A stretch of 64,000 nucleotides of DNA from assembly GCF_030053135.1 (NCBI RefSeq), contig NZ_CP125652.1, forward strand, positions 2,204,001 to 2,268,000. The letters run 5' to 3'. Under the pieces are notes generated by a model. The model searched no databases. It saw only the letters and a program-made list of their open reading frames with translations, and was not told where the DNA came from. This document shows, piece after piece, positions 45,371-59,634 of the stretch; the first letter of the stretch is position 1; every line of letters starts with the position of its first letter. The translations under genes and the position numbers were made by a program. This DNA comes from Rhizobium sp. BT04. GTDB lineage: Bacteria; Pseudomonadota; Alphaproteobacteria; Rhizobiales; Rhizobiaceae.

Positions 45371-45635
45371 TTGGATAATCCTTGTCGATCATCCGCGACG
45401 GTCAATATCCCCTTGCGCCGCGGCCGATGGTGAAATGCCTTGCGGCCGAAACGGCGGGGGCACGTCCGTTGCGGTCGCCGCCGGCTCCTCCTGAGCCCGC
45501 GTCCGGCGGAAAATCTGGCTTCCCGGCATTGCTTGAGGCTTGCGGCGCAGGCAGGCGCGTCAAGCGGTCGCACCATGAAAAAACTCCGCCGGAAGGGCGG
45601 AGTTCGTTTCTTGCAGAACGTGTGCTGCCCGCTGA
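45371..45635. other. Intergenic region downstream of gltD
   Basis: About 265 bases containing the gltD terminator at 45577-45604 and the upstream region of the 44738 gene. No gene is visible. Confidence 0.5.
45577..45604 (-). terminator. Rho-independent terminator of gltD
   Basis: On the minus strand AACTCCGCC and GGCGGAGTT form a perfect 9-bp stem around a five-base loop, followed by TTTTT. Confidence 0.88.
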
Positions 45636-47090
<1,455 letters not shown>

Positions 47091-47276
47091 CTCTTCGTCC
47101 CTTACCCTCATGACCGCCTCACCGCGGCCAGTTGTCTGTCGTCAGTCCCCGGTGTTCCGGGCGGGTTGCTTGTCTTGACCGTCATTGGAACAGATCTCCT
47201 GAAGGACACCGCGCGATCCGGACGGTCCATCGCCGTCGTCATGTTCGTCACGAGTCATCGAGATGTTTCCGTCATC

Positions 47277-47301
47277 CGCCATCTGCGGTCGGCAGATGGC
47301 G
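47277..47301 (-). other. Hairpin between gltB and gltD
   Basis: CGCCATCTGC and GCAGATGGCG form a perfect 10-bp stem with a five-base loop, starting 16 bases after the gltB stop. No U-tract follows, so it is more likely an mRNA-stabilising or processing element than a terminator. Confidence 0.55.
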
Positions 47302-47317
47302 AATGCTCCGGTTCAAA

Positions 47318-52039
<4,722 letters not shown>

Positions 52040-52580
52040 CATCTTTCCTCCTGTCGAAGCCCGCGGGGCCGCGGGCGGCTTTTCGTCTCGCGCCGCAACC
52101 AGAATAGGTTCGGCGCATGACAGCGCTGTTGCATTGTGAAGATCGGCCGCAGACATCTGCTTCTTCGGGAAAGCAAACCGTCGCGTTCCGCGCCTGCCAT
52201 TTGCCCCCGCACGCCGCCCGTCCACGGGGTTCGACGCTCGCAAGAACTATAGCGTGAAAGCCCGTCTGTTCCAGGGTTTTCGGCACCTCTTCGGCCGCAA
52301 GGGCCAAAATAGGACAGCAACGCTGTCCTAATTCATCTGTTCTATGCCAGAAAGCATTCGGCTCCGCAAGAGCACGCCTTCAAAAAACGACAATTTGCGA
52401 CGGAAGATTACGGGATCGGTCGCCGCAGCGAAATAAAATTACGCACCAAGGCATTATTTTGTTTATTGATTGCGTAGTTCAATTTTTGTGATGCGTCAGG
52501 GGCAGCAGCCTTGATCCTGTGAAGCTTTGGCGTAATCTCCCCCCTCGGCCCTGCCAAACCCTTCCTTCCCAGGTTCCCTC
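52040..52580. other. Long intergenic region between gltB and ltaE (divergent)
   Basis: About 540 bases. The gltB side (52040-52300) is GC-rich and open in the gltB frame but does not look like protein. A perfect dyad sits at 52310-52330. The segment 52430-52500 is AT-rich and is the likely promoter area for both divergent genes. No gene is visible. Confidence 0.6.
52310..52330 (-). promoter_or_regulatory. Perfect 9-bp dyad in gltB leader (attenuator or operator)
   Basis: On the minus strand TAGGACAGC and GCTGTCCTA flank GTT, and TTTT follows. It lies about 270 bases upstream of the gltB start, so it would be inside the leader if transcription starts in the AT-rich area near 52430-52500. It could be an intrinsic terminator controlling gltB or the binding site of a dimeric regulator. 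Confidence 0.55.
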
Positions 52581-53633
52581 ATGTTCTTTGCTTCCGATAA
52601 CTGGGCCGGCGCCCATAGATCCATTGCCGAACGTCTGCTGGCGGAATCGGCCGGTTTTGCTCCAGCCTATGGCGCCGGCGATCTCGACAAGAAGGTCGAG
52701 GCCCGCTTCTCCGAGATCTTCGAGCGTGAGGTTTCGGTTTTCTTCGTCGCCACCGGCACCGCCGCCAACTCCCTGGCGCTGGCGAGCGTCCAGCGCCCCG
52801 GCGGCATTACCTTCTGCCATTCGGAAGCCCATGTAATCGAGGATGAATGCGGCGCGCCGGAATTCTTCTCCGGCTCCGCCCGCCTCGTTGCCGTCGACGG
52901 CGAAGCCGGCAAGATCGATCCCGCCGGACTCTCGGCAAAGATCGCGCATTATCCCGAAGACGCCCTCCGTCATGGCCGCGCCAGCGCGGTGACGATCACC
53001 CAGGCAACCGAGATCGGCACCGTCTATTCGCTGCCGGAGATCGGCGAGATCGCCGCCATATCAAGAAAACGCAATCTGCCGCTCCATATGGATGGCGCCC
53101 GCTTCGCCAATGCGCTGATCGCGCTCGACGCCACTCCGGCCGAAATGACCTGGAAGCGCGGCGTCGACATGCTCTCCTTCGGCGGCACCAAGAACGGCTG
53201 CTGGTGTGCGGAGGCGATCGTCTTCTTCAATCCTGATCAGGCTCGGGAAATGCCCTTCATCCGCAAGCGCGCCGCCCAGCTCTTCTCCAAGTCGCGTTTC
53301 ATCGCCGCCCAGTTCGATGCCTATTTCGAAAACGGCCTCTGGCTCGATCTCGCCCGCCATTCGAACGGCATGGCCGACCGCCTGCGCGCCGGGATCAGAG
53401 ACAATGCCGCCGCCCGCCTCGCCTGGCCGACCGCCTCCAACGAAGTCTTCGCCGTCGTCGGCAAGAATGCAGCAAAGGCCGCGGAGGAAAGGGGCGCAAA
53501 ATTCTACGAATGGCCGGTGCCGGCGGCAACGCCCGAGCTCGTTTCCGAAAACGAGATCCTGATCCGCCTCGTCACCAGCTTTGCGACGACGGAAGCGGAG
53601 GTGGATGGTTTCCTGAAGTGCCTGGCCGCCTGA
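52581..53633 (+). CDS. ltaE: Low-specificity L-threonine aldolase
   Basis: 350 residues. FFASDNWAGAHRSIAERLLAESAG opening, FFVATGTAANSLAL (PLP phosphate), HSEAHVIEDECGAPEFFSG, LHMDGARFANAL, and FGGTKNGCW with the PLP Lys follow the fold type I beta-eliminating lyase pattern. It splits L-threonine (or L-allo-threonine) to glycine and acetaldehyde. It is convergent with the LysR gene and has a terminator immediately after. Confidence 0.92.
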   Translation: MFFASDNWAGAHRSIAERLLAESAGFAPAYGAGDLDKKVEARFSEIFEREVSVFFVATGTAANSLALASVQRPGGITFCHSEAHVIEDECGAPEFFSGSARLVAVDGEAGKIDPAGLSAKIAHYPEDALRHGRASAVTITQATEIGTVYSLPEIGEIAAISRKRNLPLHMDGARFANALIALDATPAEMTWKRGVDMLSFGGTKNGCWCAEAIVFFNPDQAREMPFIRKRAAQLFSKSRFIAAQFDAYFENGLWLDLARHSNGMADRLRAGIRDNAAARLAWPTASNEVFAVVGKNAAKAAEERGAKFYEWPVPAATPELVSENEILIRLVTSFATTEAEVDGFLKCLAA

Positions 53634-53640
53634 GCGCGGG

Positions 53641-53665
53641 AAGGCCGGCCTCCGGCGGGCCTTTT
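53641..53665 (+). terminator. Rho-independent terminator of ltaE
   Basis: AAGGCC-G-GCC pairs with GGC-G-GGCCTT around TCC, one G-G mismatch, followed by TT. Confidence 0.75.
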
Positions 53666-53680
53666 GGTGACGGCCGTGGC

Positions 53681-54535
53681 TTACGCCGACCTCAGCCTCC
53701 TCACCTTTTGCAGAATATCGTCCGAAAGGGCGGCGACCAGCGCCTGATCCGCGCCCTTGCGCGGCACCAGCACGAATTCCACATCTTCCAGCACCGGAAG
53801 TTTTGCCACGGCGATCTCTTTCAGCCCCGAGGGCGCCATGCTGCGCGGCTGCACCAGCACGCCCATCCCGGCCCGCGCCGCCGCCGTCAATCCGCTGAGG
53901 CTCCCGCAGGTGCAGACGATCCGCCACGCCACGCCGTTCCGTGCCAGCGCCTCGAGCGCGATCGCCCGCGTGACGCTCGGCGGCGGAAAGGCGATCAGCG
54001 GCAAGAGGCCGGAGGCGAGCACATGCTCCGGATCGCGCGCCAGCCAGACGAGCGGTTCGCGATAGACGAGTTTTCCGCGTGCATCGCCGAGCCGCCGCTT
54101 GGCGAGCACCAGATCGACTTCGCCATTGTCCTGCATCTCGTAGAGAACGCCCGATAATGCCACCGTCAGCTCCAAGTCGACGGAGGGATGTGACCGAACG
54201 AAATCCTCCAGCACCGCCGGTAACTGGCTGGTGACGAAATCCTCCGACACCCCAAGCCGGAGGCTGCCGCGCAGGCTGTTGCTCCGAAACAGTGACTGTA
54301 CCTGCCCCTCGATCGACAGCATGCTGCGCGCATGCGACAGCAACGCCTCGCCATCGCCGGTCAGTATGACCTTATGCGTATCACGCGCCAGCAGCTTGCG
54401 CCCGAGGGCCGCCTCCAGCCGCTGGATGTGCTGGCTGACCGTCGACTGGCCGAGGCCGAGTCTTTCCGCGGCGAGCGTGAAACTGCCCATCTGCTCGACG
54501 GCAACGAAGCTACGCAATTGCGAGAGGTCCAGCAT
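53681..54535 (-). CDS. LysR-family transcriptional regulator
   Basis: 284 residues. HTH at 1-60 (LDLSQLRSFVAVEQMGSFTLAAERLGLGQSTVSQHIQRLEAALGRKLLARDTHKVILT), then the effector domain. It is divergent from the SBF-like transporter gene, which is its likely target. A perfect AATAAC-T-GTTATT dyad lies 17-29 bases upstream of its start. Effector unknown. Confidence 0.92.
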   Translation of the reverse strand: MLDLSQLRSFVAVEQMGSFTLAAERLGLGQSTVSQHIQRLEAALGRKLLARDTHKVILTGDGEALLSHARSMLSIEGQVQSLFRSNSLRGSLRLGVSEDFVTSQLPAVLEDFVRSHPSVDLELTVALSGVLYEMQDNGEVDLVLAKRRLGDARGKLVYREPLVWLARDPEHVLASGLLPLIAFPPPSVTRAIALEALARNGVAWRIVCTCGSLSGLTAAARAGMGVLVQPRSMAPSGLKEIAVAKLPVLEDVEFVLVPRKGADQALVAALSDDILQKVRRLRSA

Positions 54536-54551
54536 GAAGATCCAGTTTCTT

Positions 54552-54564
54552 AATAACTGTTATT
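54552..54564. promoter_or_regulatory. Operator candidate between lysR and SBF-like transporter
   Basis: AATAAC-T-GTTATT, a perfect 6-bp dyad in the 93-base gap between the divergent genes, close to the LysR start codon. This fits autoregulation by the LysR protein. Confidence 0.55.
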
Positions 54565-54628
54565 CCTTGCATCCTGGATCATAATGCACGACAAAACAAC
54601 GACTGTTTTATCACGCCGCGAGACTGCC

Positions 54629-55633
54629 ATGCGTAAATTTCTGCCTGACACCTTCACGATCCTGCTCGTCTGCACCGTCATTCTCGCCTCGCTGCTGCCG
54701 GCGCGCGGCACCTTCGCGGGGTATTTCGGCATCGCCACCGATCTTGCCATCGCGCTGTTGTTCTTTCTGCATGGCGCCCGGCTCTCGCGCGACGTCGTCG
54801 TCGCCGGCCTGTTGCACTGGCGCCTGCATCTCGCCATCCTGCTGACGACCTTCGGCATCTTCCCCTTGCTTGGCCTGGGGCTCGGAATGATCCCCGACAC
54901 GATCCTGCCGCAGCCGCTTTATCTCGGCATCCTCTTCCTCTGCGTGCTGCCGTCGACGGTGCAGTCGTCGATCGCCTTCACCTCGATGGCGGGCGGCAAC
55001 GTGCCTGCCGCCATCTGCTCGGCCTCGGCGTCCAACATCTTCGGCATGTTCCTGACGCCGCTGCTCGTCGGCCTGCTGTTTTCCGTCGGCGGCCATGGCG
55101 GCTTCTCCTTCGACGCGCTGGAGCAAATCCTGCTGCAGCTGCTGGCCCCCTTCATCATCGGCCAGATCCTGCAGCCCTGGATCGGCGACTGGATCCGCGC
55201 CAAGAAGAAGATCCTGATGCCGGTCGACCGCGGCTCGATCCTGATGGTCGTCTATCTGGCCTTTTCGACGGCTGTGGTCGAGGGCCTGTGGCATACCTTC
55301 TCGATCGCCGATATCGCCGTCGTCATCGTCGCCGATATGGTCCTTCTGGGCATCGTGCTTGTTTCGACGATGTTCGGCAGCCGCTGGCTGGGCTTCGACA
55401 AGGCCGATGAGATCACCATCACCTTCTGCGGCTCGAAGAAGAGCCTGGCAAGCGGCGTGCCGATGGCAAACGTCATCTTCGCCGGCCAGTCGATCGGTGC
55501 GATCGTTCTGCCGCTGATGCTCTTCCACCAGATCCAGCTGATGGTTTGCGCCGTCATCGCCCAGAAATACGCCGCCGCCGCGGCCCGCCGCGCAACAGAA
55601 AAAGAGATAGAGGAAGCCGCCAGCCCGGCCTGA
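54629..55633 (+). CDS. SBF-like (bile acid:sodium symporter family, YfeH type) transporter
   Basis: 334 residues from ATG 54629 (an in-frame ATG at 54584 adds 15 polar residues). Nine or ten membrane segments with FLHGARLSRDVVVAGLLHWRLHLAIL, PSTVQSSIAFTSMAGGNVPAAICSASASNIFGMFLTP and FCGSKKSLASGVPMANVIF, the last two being the crossed-helix motifs of the BART/SBF superfamily. It moves an organic anion across the inner membrane; the substrate is not readable. Divergent from, and probably controlled by, the LysR regulator. Confidence 0.88.
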   Translation: MRKFLPDTFTILLVCTVILASLLPARGTFAGYFGIATDLAIALLFFLHGARLSRDVVVAGLLHWRLHLAILLTTFGIFPLLGLGLGMIPDTILPQPLYLGILFLCVLPSTVQSSIAFTSMAGGNVPAAICSASASNIFGMFLTPLLVGLLFSVGGHGGFSFDALEQILLQLLAPFIIGQILQPWIGDWIRAKKKILMPVDRGSILMVVYLAFSTAVVEGLWHTFSIADIAVVIVADMVLLGIVLVSTMFGSRWLGFDKADEITITFCGSKKSLASGVPMANVIFAGQSIGAIVLPLMLFHQIQLMVCAVIAQKYAAAAARRATEKEIEEAASPA

Positions 55634-55637
55634 GCCG

Positions 55638-55668
55638 CAAAAAAACGGCGCCCCGATCGGAGCGCCGT
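55638..55668 (-). terminator. Rho-independent terminator of hsp20
   Basis: On the minus strand ACGGCGC-T-CCGATCGG-G-GCGCCGT is a near-perfect hairpin followed by TTTTTTT. Confidence 0.88.
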
Positions 55669-55690
55669 CCATTTACCCATAAGGGATCAA

Positions 55691-56161
55691 TCAGCCGTTG
55701 ATGATCTGCGCCTCGATGGCCTTCGGAGCCTCGACCGGTTCTGCCGCAATCGCGATCTTGCGGGGCTTCATGGCCTCGGGAATATTGCGCAGAAGGTCGA
55801 TATGCAGCAGGCCGTTCTTCAGCGAAGCGGCAGTTACCTCGACATGGTCGGCAAGCTGGAAGCGGCGCTCGAAGGCACGCTTGGCAATGCCGCGGTAGAG
55901 GAATTCGCCGCCTTCGGCAGGCTCTTCGTTCTTTTCACCCTTCACGGACAGCACATGGGCATGGGCTTCGATCGAAAGTTCGGTCTCGTCGAAACCGGCA
56001 ACCGCCATGGTGATGCGATAGGTGTTTTCACCCGTGCGCTCGATATTATAGGGCGGATAGGTCGGCGCCTGCTCCGGCTGGGCAAGGCTGTCGAGCATGG
56101 TGAAGAGCCGGTCGAAACCGACGGTGGAACGATAAAGGGGAGAGAAGTCTACGTGACGCAT
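55691..56161 (-). CDS. Small heat-shock protein (Hsp20/alpha-crystallin)
   Basis: 156 residues. YRSTVGFDRLFTMLDSL is the typical rhizobial class A IbpA-like start, PPYNIERTGENTYRITMAVAGFDETELSIEAHAHVLSVKGEK is the alpha-crystallin core, and FLYRGIAKRAFERRFQLADHVEVTAASLKNGLLHIDL ends with the GLL strand. It holds unfolded proteins in oligomers during heat stress. A ROSE-like RNA thermometer and a sigma32-type promoter precede it. Confidence 0.95.
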   Translation of the reverse strand: MRHVDFSPLYRSTVGFDRLFTMLDSLAQPEQAPTYPPYNIERTGENTYRITMAVAGFDETELSIEAHAHVLSVKGEKNEEPAEGGEFLYRGIAKRAFERRFQLADHVEVTAASLKNGLLHIDLLRNIPEAMKPRKIAIAAEPVEAPKAIEAQIING

Positions 56162-56262
56162 GATGTCCTCCTGTGGAAGCGACGTGTTGCGATGGAATGC
56201 CCCTGAAACCCCATTTTTGGCGGCCTCGGGACGGTTGCGCGGGCCCTTTTCGGCGCCCGCAA
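56162..56262 (-). ncRNA. ROSE-like RNA thermometer in hsp20 leader
   Basis: Leader of about 100 bases. Just before the ATG, GUC-G-CUUC pairs with GGAGGAC (56165-56183 on the minus strand), burying the AGGAGG site; the pairing leaves a bulged G within UCGCU, the U(U/C)GCU core that defines ROSE elements. A second stable hairpin (GCGGGC..GCCCGC, 56239-56260) lies upstream. In known ROSE elements heat melts the SD hairpin and allows translation. Confidence 0.72.
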
Positions 56263-56267
56263 AAAGG

Positions 56268-56296
56268 AGATGGTGATGGGATTTGACGAGTTCAAG
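56268..56296 (-). promoter_or_regulatory. Sigma32-type promoter candidate for hsp20
   Basis: CTTGAA at 56296-56291 and CCATCT at 56273-56268 on the minus strand are 17 bases apart, matching the alphaproteobacterial RpoH pattern (CTTGAA, then CC.AT.T). The transcript would start near 56260 and contain the ROSE-like leader. Confidence 0.6.
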
Positions 56297-56565
56297 ACCT
56301 TTCCGGAATCGCCTTGATCGGCCCGTGAACCCCGCATGAACGACCGGTTCGGAGCGCGTTCAGGCGCATCCGCTAGAGATTGCAGCGTCGGGTGAATCTG
56401 GTCCCGATGGCTGAAGTGCATCGTCCCTTCTTCTTCAGTCTCAACTTCGGCCGGCCGCGAGCACCCTCATGCTCCTGCCGGCCCTTTTCCCCACCGCTTT
56501 CCAATCCGGATGCCGTGCGCTATCCCTGAAGGCGAAGCAGTCAACAGCGGCGCATTGGCAAAGTC
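56297..56565. other. Intergenic region upstream of lysophospholipase-like gene
   Basis: About 270 bases between the hsp20 promoter and the ATG at 56566. It is GC-rich with no convincing gene; it must hold the promoter of the hydrolase gene, which I could not place. Confidence 0.4.
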
Positions 56566-57540
56566 ATGGATCAGGTTCTCTATTCGACGCCCGACAATCC
56601 CGCCCCGGAAAACCGCTCGGCGGGGTTCTTTGAAACCCATGACGGCCACCAGTTGCGTTACGCCGTCTTCCGCTCGAGTGCTCAGGTTGCCAGAGGCACG
56701 GTCGTCATCCTGCATGGCCGCAACGAATATATCGAGAAATACTTCGAAACGATCCGCGACCTGACGGCCAGAGGCCTCTGGGTCGCCACCTTCGACATGC
56801 GCGGCCAGGGCGGTTCGCCGCGGCTCCTGAAGCGCCGCAACCACGGCCACATCCGCCGCTTTGCCGATTACGAACGCGACCTCGACACCTTCCTCGAAAA
56901 GGTGGTGCTGCCGGATACCCGCCTGCCATTCTACCTGCTCGCCCATTCCACAGGCGGGCTGATCGCGTTGTCCGCCGCTCCCTATCTCACCACCCGTATT
57001 GATCGCATGGTGCTGTCGGCGCCCTTCATCGGCCTGACCGGCCAGGCGGCTTCGCCCCGCGTCATCCGCGCTCTGGCAGGCACGCTGACGGCCCTCGGCC
57101 TCGGCTTCCTGCCGCTGACGTCGAAACTGAAGGAGCCGGATTTCCTCGACAACCCGCTGACCTCGGACGAACACCGCTTCGAGCGCAATGTCGCGATGAT
57201 GAAGGCCCATCCGGAACTGACGCTTGGGCCGCCGACAGCCCGCTGGCTGATCGAGGCTTTTCGGACGATGGACCGGGTCACCTCGCCCTACCATCTCTTC
57301 TCGATCACCATCCCGACCATCGTCATCGCCCCGACGCGAGACGGTGTCGTGCCCTACACGGCGCAGGAACGGCTCTCGCGTTATTTCCGCGCAGGCCAGC
57401 TGGTGCCGATCAACGGCGCCCGCCATGAGATCTTCCAGGAACGGGATACCTACCGCGCCGCCGCCCTTGCCGCCTTCCACGCCTTCATTCCCGGCAGCGA
57501 TGCCGAGGAGAACCAGGACGTCGCCGCCCTCGGCACGTGA
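56566..57540 (+). CDS. Alpha/beta hydrolase, lysophospholipase-like
   Basis: 324 residues, serine-hydrolase fold of the PldB/monoglyceride-lipase (Hydrolase_4) group. VVILHGRNEYIEKYFETIRDLTARGLWVATFDMRGQGGS is the oxyanion region, LLAHSTGGLIAL the nucleophile elbow, and VIAPTRDGVVPYTAQ plus NGARHEIFQERD provide Asp and His. It probably releases fatty acids from lysophospholipids or monoglycerides. It converges with hisN. Confidence 0.88.
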   Translation: MDQVLYSTPDNPAPENRSAGFFETHDGHQLRYAVFRSSAQVARGTVVILHGRNEYIEKYFETIRDLTARGLWVATFDMRGQGGSPRLLKRRNHGHIRRFADYERDLDTFLEKVVLPDTRLPFYLLAHSTGGLIALSAAPYLTTRIDRMVLSAPFIGLTGQAASPRVIRALAGTLTALGLGFLPLTSKLKEPDFLDNPLTSDEHRFERNVAMMKAHPELTLGPPTARWLIEAFRTMDRVTSPYHLFSITIPTIVIAPTRDGVVPYTAQERLSRYFRAGQLVPINGARHEIFQERDTYRAAALAAFHAFIPGSDAEENQDVAALGT

Positions 57541-57585
57541 TATCGGAGCAGATTGCTGACCGAGGGATCGCTGGTGGCCGAGGGA

Positions 57586-58359
57586 TTAGCGTTGCAGGAC
57601 GGCGATCGCCTGCTCGTAGACCGCCCGGCTGCCGGCGGCGATAATCGAGCCGCCGTTTTCCGGCCGCCCTCCGTCCCAGGTGGTGATGATGCCACCCGCC
57701 CCCTCGATGACGGGAATGATCCCGCCGACATCATAGGGCTTCAAGCTGTTTTCGATGACGAGATCGATATGGCCGGCGGCAAGCAGCGCATAGGCGTAGC
57801 AGTCGCAGCCGTAGCGGAAGAGCCGCACTTGGCTCTCGATCTCACGGTATTTCTCCATCTCCTCGCCGACGAAGAGATGTGGTGAAGTGGTGAACAGGAT
57901 GGCGTTCGAAAGCGCGTCGCATTGCCGTGTCTTAAGCCGCCGTTCCCCCTCCGGCCCGGTATAGATCGAGCCGTTCTGGTCGGCGAAATAGCGCTCGCCG
58001 GTAAAGGGCTGCTCGATCATGCCCATGATCGCCCTGCCCTCTTTCTGCAGGCCGATCAACGTTCCCCACACCGGCACGCCGGAGATGAAGGCGCGCGTAC
58101 CGTCGATCGGATCGATCACCCAGACATAGTCGCGGTCGAGCCCGACATTGCCGTGTTCCTCGCCGAGAATGCCATGGCCGGGGAAACTCTCCTCGATCAG
58201 CGCCCGGATGGCGAGTTCGGCGGCCCGGTCACCCTCCGTCACCGGGTCGAAACCGGAGGAAAGCTTGTTGGTGACATCGAGGCCGGAGCGGAAGCGCGGC
58301 AGCGTCTCGGCCCTGGCGGCCTCCGCCAGACGATTGAAGAACGAGCGGTCAGGAAGCAT
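57586..58359 (-). CDS. hisN: Histidinol-phosphatase, inositol-monophosphatase fold
   Basis: 257 residues from ATG 58359. Metal-site motifs GEEHGN (Glu67-Glu68) and WVIDPIDGTRAFISG (Asp83, Asp86), then PYDVGGIIPVIEGAGG, of the IMPase superfamily. The RAFISGVPVWGT variant is the one seen in HisN histidinol-phosphatases, and the family is used by many actinobacteria and alphaproteobacteria in place of HisB-N. It would dephosphorylate histidinol phosphate in histidine synthesis; a general inositol-phosphatase role cannot be excluded. Confidence 0.82.
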   Translation of the reverse strand: MLPDRSFFNRLAEAARAETLPRFRSGLDVTNKLSSGFDPVTEGDRAAELAIRALIEESFPGHGILGEEHGNVGLDRDYVWVIDPIDGTRAFISGVPVWGTLIGLQKEGRAIMGMIEQPFTGERYFADQNGSIYTGPEGERRLKTRQCDALSNAILFTTSPHLFVGEEMEKYREIESQVRLFRYGCDCYAYALLAAGHIDLVIENSLKPYDVGGIIPVIEGAGGIITTWDGGRPENGGSIIAAGSRAVYEQAIAVLQR

Positions 58360-58464
58360 GATCAATCCGTTTAGCTGGCGGGAATGGTGCTTTTCATAGC
58401 GAAAAGCAGCGGGAATGCAAACGCAGCAGGCAATTCCAGCGACGCTGCCCAAAGATGTCGCAGC

Positions 58465-58504
58465 GCAATATATTGCTTGACATTTGTGCAATGCAATAGT
58501 AGCG
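58465..58504 (+). promoter_or_regulatory. Promoter region of sRNA candidate with GCAAT motif cluster
   Basis: A perfect GCAATATATTGC palindrome (58465-58476) abuts a CTTGAC -35 (58476-58481). GCAAT occurs again at 58488-58492 and 58493-58497. The -10 position (about 58499-58505) is a poor match, which often goes with activator control. Confidence 0.5.
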
Positions 58505-58505
58505 T

Positions 58506-58588
58506 CCTTCTTACAGTCTTCTGACTGTAAATACCCTCCTTGGGTGTTTCCTCCCTAGACTTAGGCCGCCTCACGGCGGTCTTTTTTT
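58506..58588 (+). ncRNA. Intergenic trans-acting sRNA candidate (possibly the alpha-r8/MmgR family)
   Basis: About 80 bases with no open frame. Stem-loop 1: TTACAGTC and GACTGTAA, perfect 8 bp, loop TTCT (58511-58530). Stem-loop 2: ACCC and GGGT with CU-rich loop TCCTT (58533-58545). A single-stranded TTTCCTCCC stretch follows, then a terminator with 7-bp stem, loop TCAC and TTTTTTT (58564-58588). The nearest upstream plus-strand gene ends at 57540 and both flanking genes are on the minus strand, so the terminator serves only this transcript. CU-rich loops and length recall rhizobial anti-Shine-Dalgarno sRNAs such as MmgR; that assignment is from memory. Confidence 0.65.
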
Positions 58589-58634
58589 GGCCGGGAAGAC
58601 GACGGCCAGGCGTCAGCGAAATCGAAAAAGAGAT

Positions 58635-59516
58635 TTATTCGGCTGCCAGCGCTCGATCGCCGGAGAATTTCTCGACGTAATCCGCCATCTGCTGCATGAA
58701 GGCGGTGACGGCATCGGCCACCGCGGCAAAATCCGCGCGTTTGTCCAGCGTCACTTCGTCGACATAGATCGCCCGGTTCACCTCGATCTGCAGCGCATGC
58801 AGGCCGCGCGAAGGCCGACCGTAATGTTCGGTGATGAAGCCGCCGGCATAGGGCTTGTTGCGGATCGCCGCGAAGCCCATTTCCTCGAGGATGGCGATGG
58901 CCGCCCGAGACAGTTCGGCCGACGCGCTGGTGCCGTAGCGATCGCCGATGATGAAATCGGGCCGCGCGGTGCTGCCGGCGACGCGCACATTGCCGGGCAT
59001 CGAATGGCAGTCGATCAGCACGCCGAAGCCGAACTGCACATGCGTTCGCGCGATCAGCCGGCGCAGCGTCGCATGATAGGGCTTGTAGACCGCTTCGACC
59101 CGATCGAGTCCCTCCTGCACCGGCAGGCGCCGCGCATAGATCTCCATGTTCTCGGCAACGATGCGCGGAATGGTGCCGAGCCCGCCTGCCACCCTCAGCG
59201 AATTGACATTGGCATAGGGCGGCAACAACCCGTCGAACATGCGCGGATCGAGCTCGTAGGGCTCGCGATTGACGTCGAGATAGGCGCGCGGAAAGTTGGC
59301 CGCCAAGAGCGGTGCGCCGAGTGCGACCGCCGAACCGAAGAGCTCGTCGACGTAATGATCCTCCGAACGGCGGATGGCGATGCCCTCGAGCCTGGACTGG
59401 GCGATAAATTCCGGTGGATAAATGCGGCCGCTATGAGGGGAGTTGTAGACGAAGGGAATGGTCTGCGACACGGGCTCATGAACCTCAAAAAGCTCGTATT
59501 CGCGTATTTCCGGCAC
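58635..59516 (-). CDS. N-formylglutamate amidohydrolase family protein
   Basis: 293 residues. PFVYNSPHSGRIYPPEFI, RRSEDHYVDELFGSAVALGAPLLAANFPRAYLDVNREPYELD, and FGVLIDCHSMPG with metal-binding His are the family blocks; AIYVDEVTLDKRADFAAVADAV ends it. It is closer to HutG-type N-formylglutamate hydrolases than the paralogue at 21225. It would yield glutamate and formate from N-formylglutamate in histidine breakdown. Divergent from cpdR. Confidence 0.9.
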   Translation of the reverse strand: MPEIREYELFEVHEPVSQTIPFVYNSPHSGRIYPPEFIAQSRLEGIAIRRSEDHYVDELFGSAVALGAPLLAANFPRAYLDVNREPYELDPRMFDGLLPPYANVNSLRVAGGLGTIPRIVAENMEIYARRLPVQEGLDRVEAVYKPYHATLRRLIARTHVQFGFGVLIDCHSMPGNVRVAGSTARPDFIIGDRYGTSASAELSRAAIAILEEMGFAAIRNKPYAGGFITEHYGRPSRGLHALQIEVNRAIYVDEVTLDKRADFAAVADAVTAFMQQMADYVEKFSGDRALAAE

Positions 59517-59634
59517 TTTCGGCCCTCTTTACCATGTCATGAACTGGCTGCTTTGCACATGTTGCCAGTTGCCCGGCCTCAAGTCCATACTATGTGGAAG
59601 GGATGGCGGTCGCGTACAGGCAATTCACCGGTTG

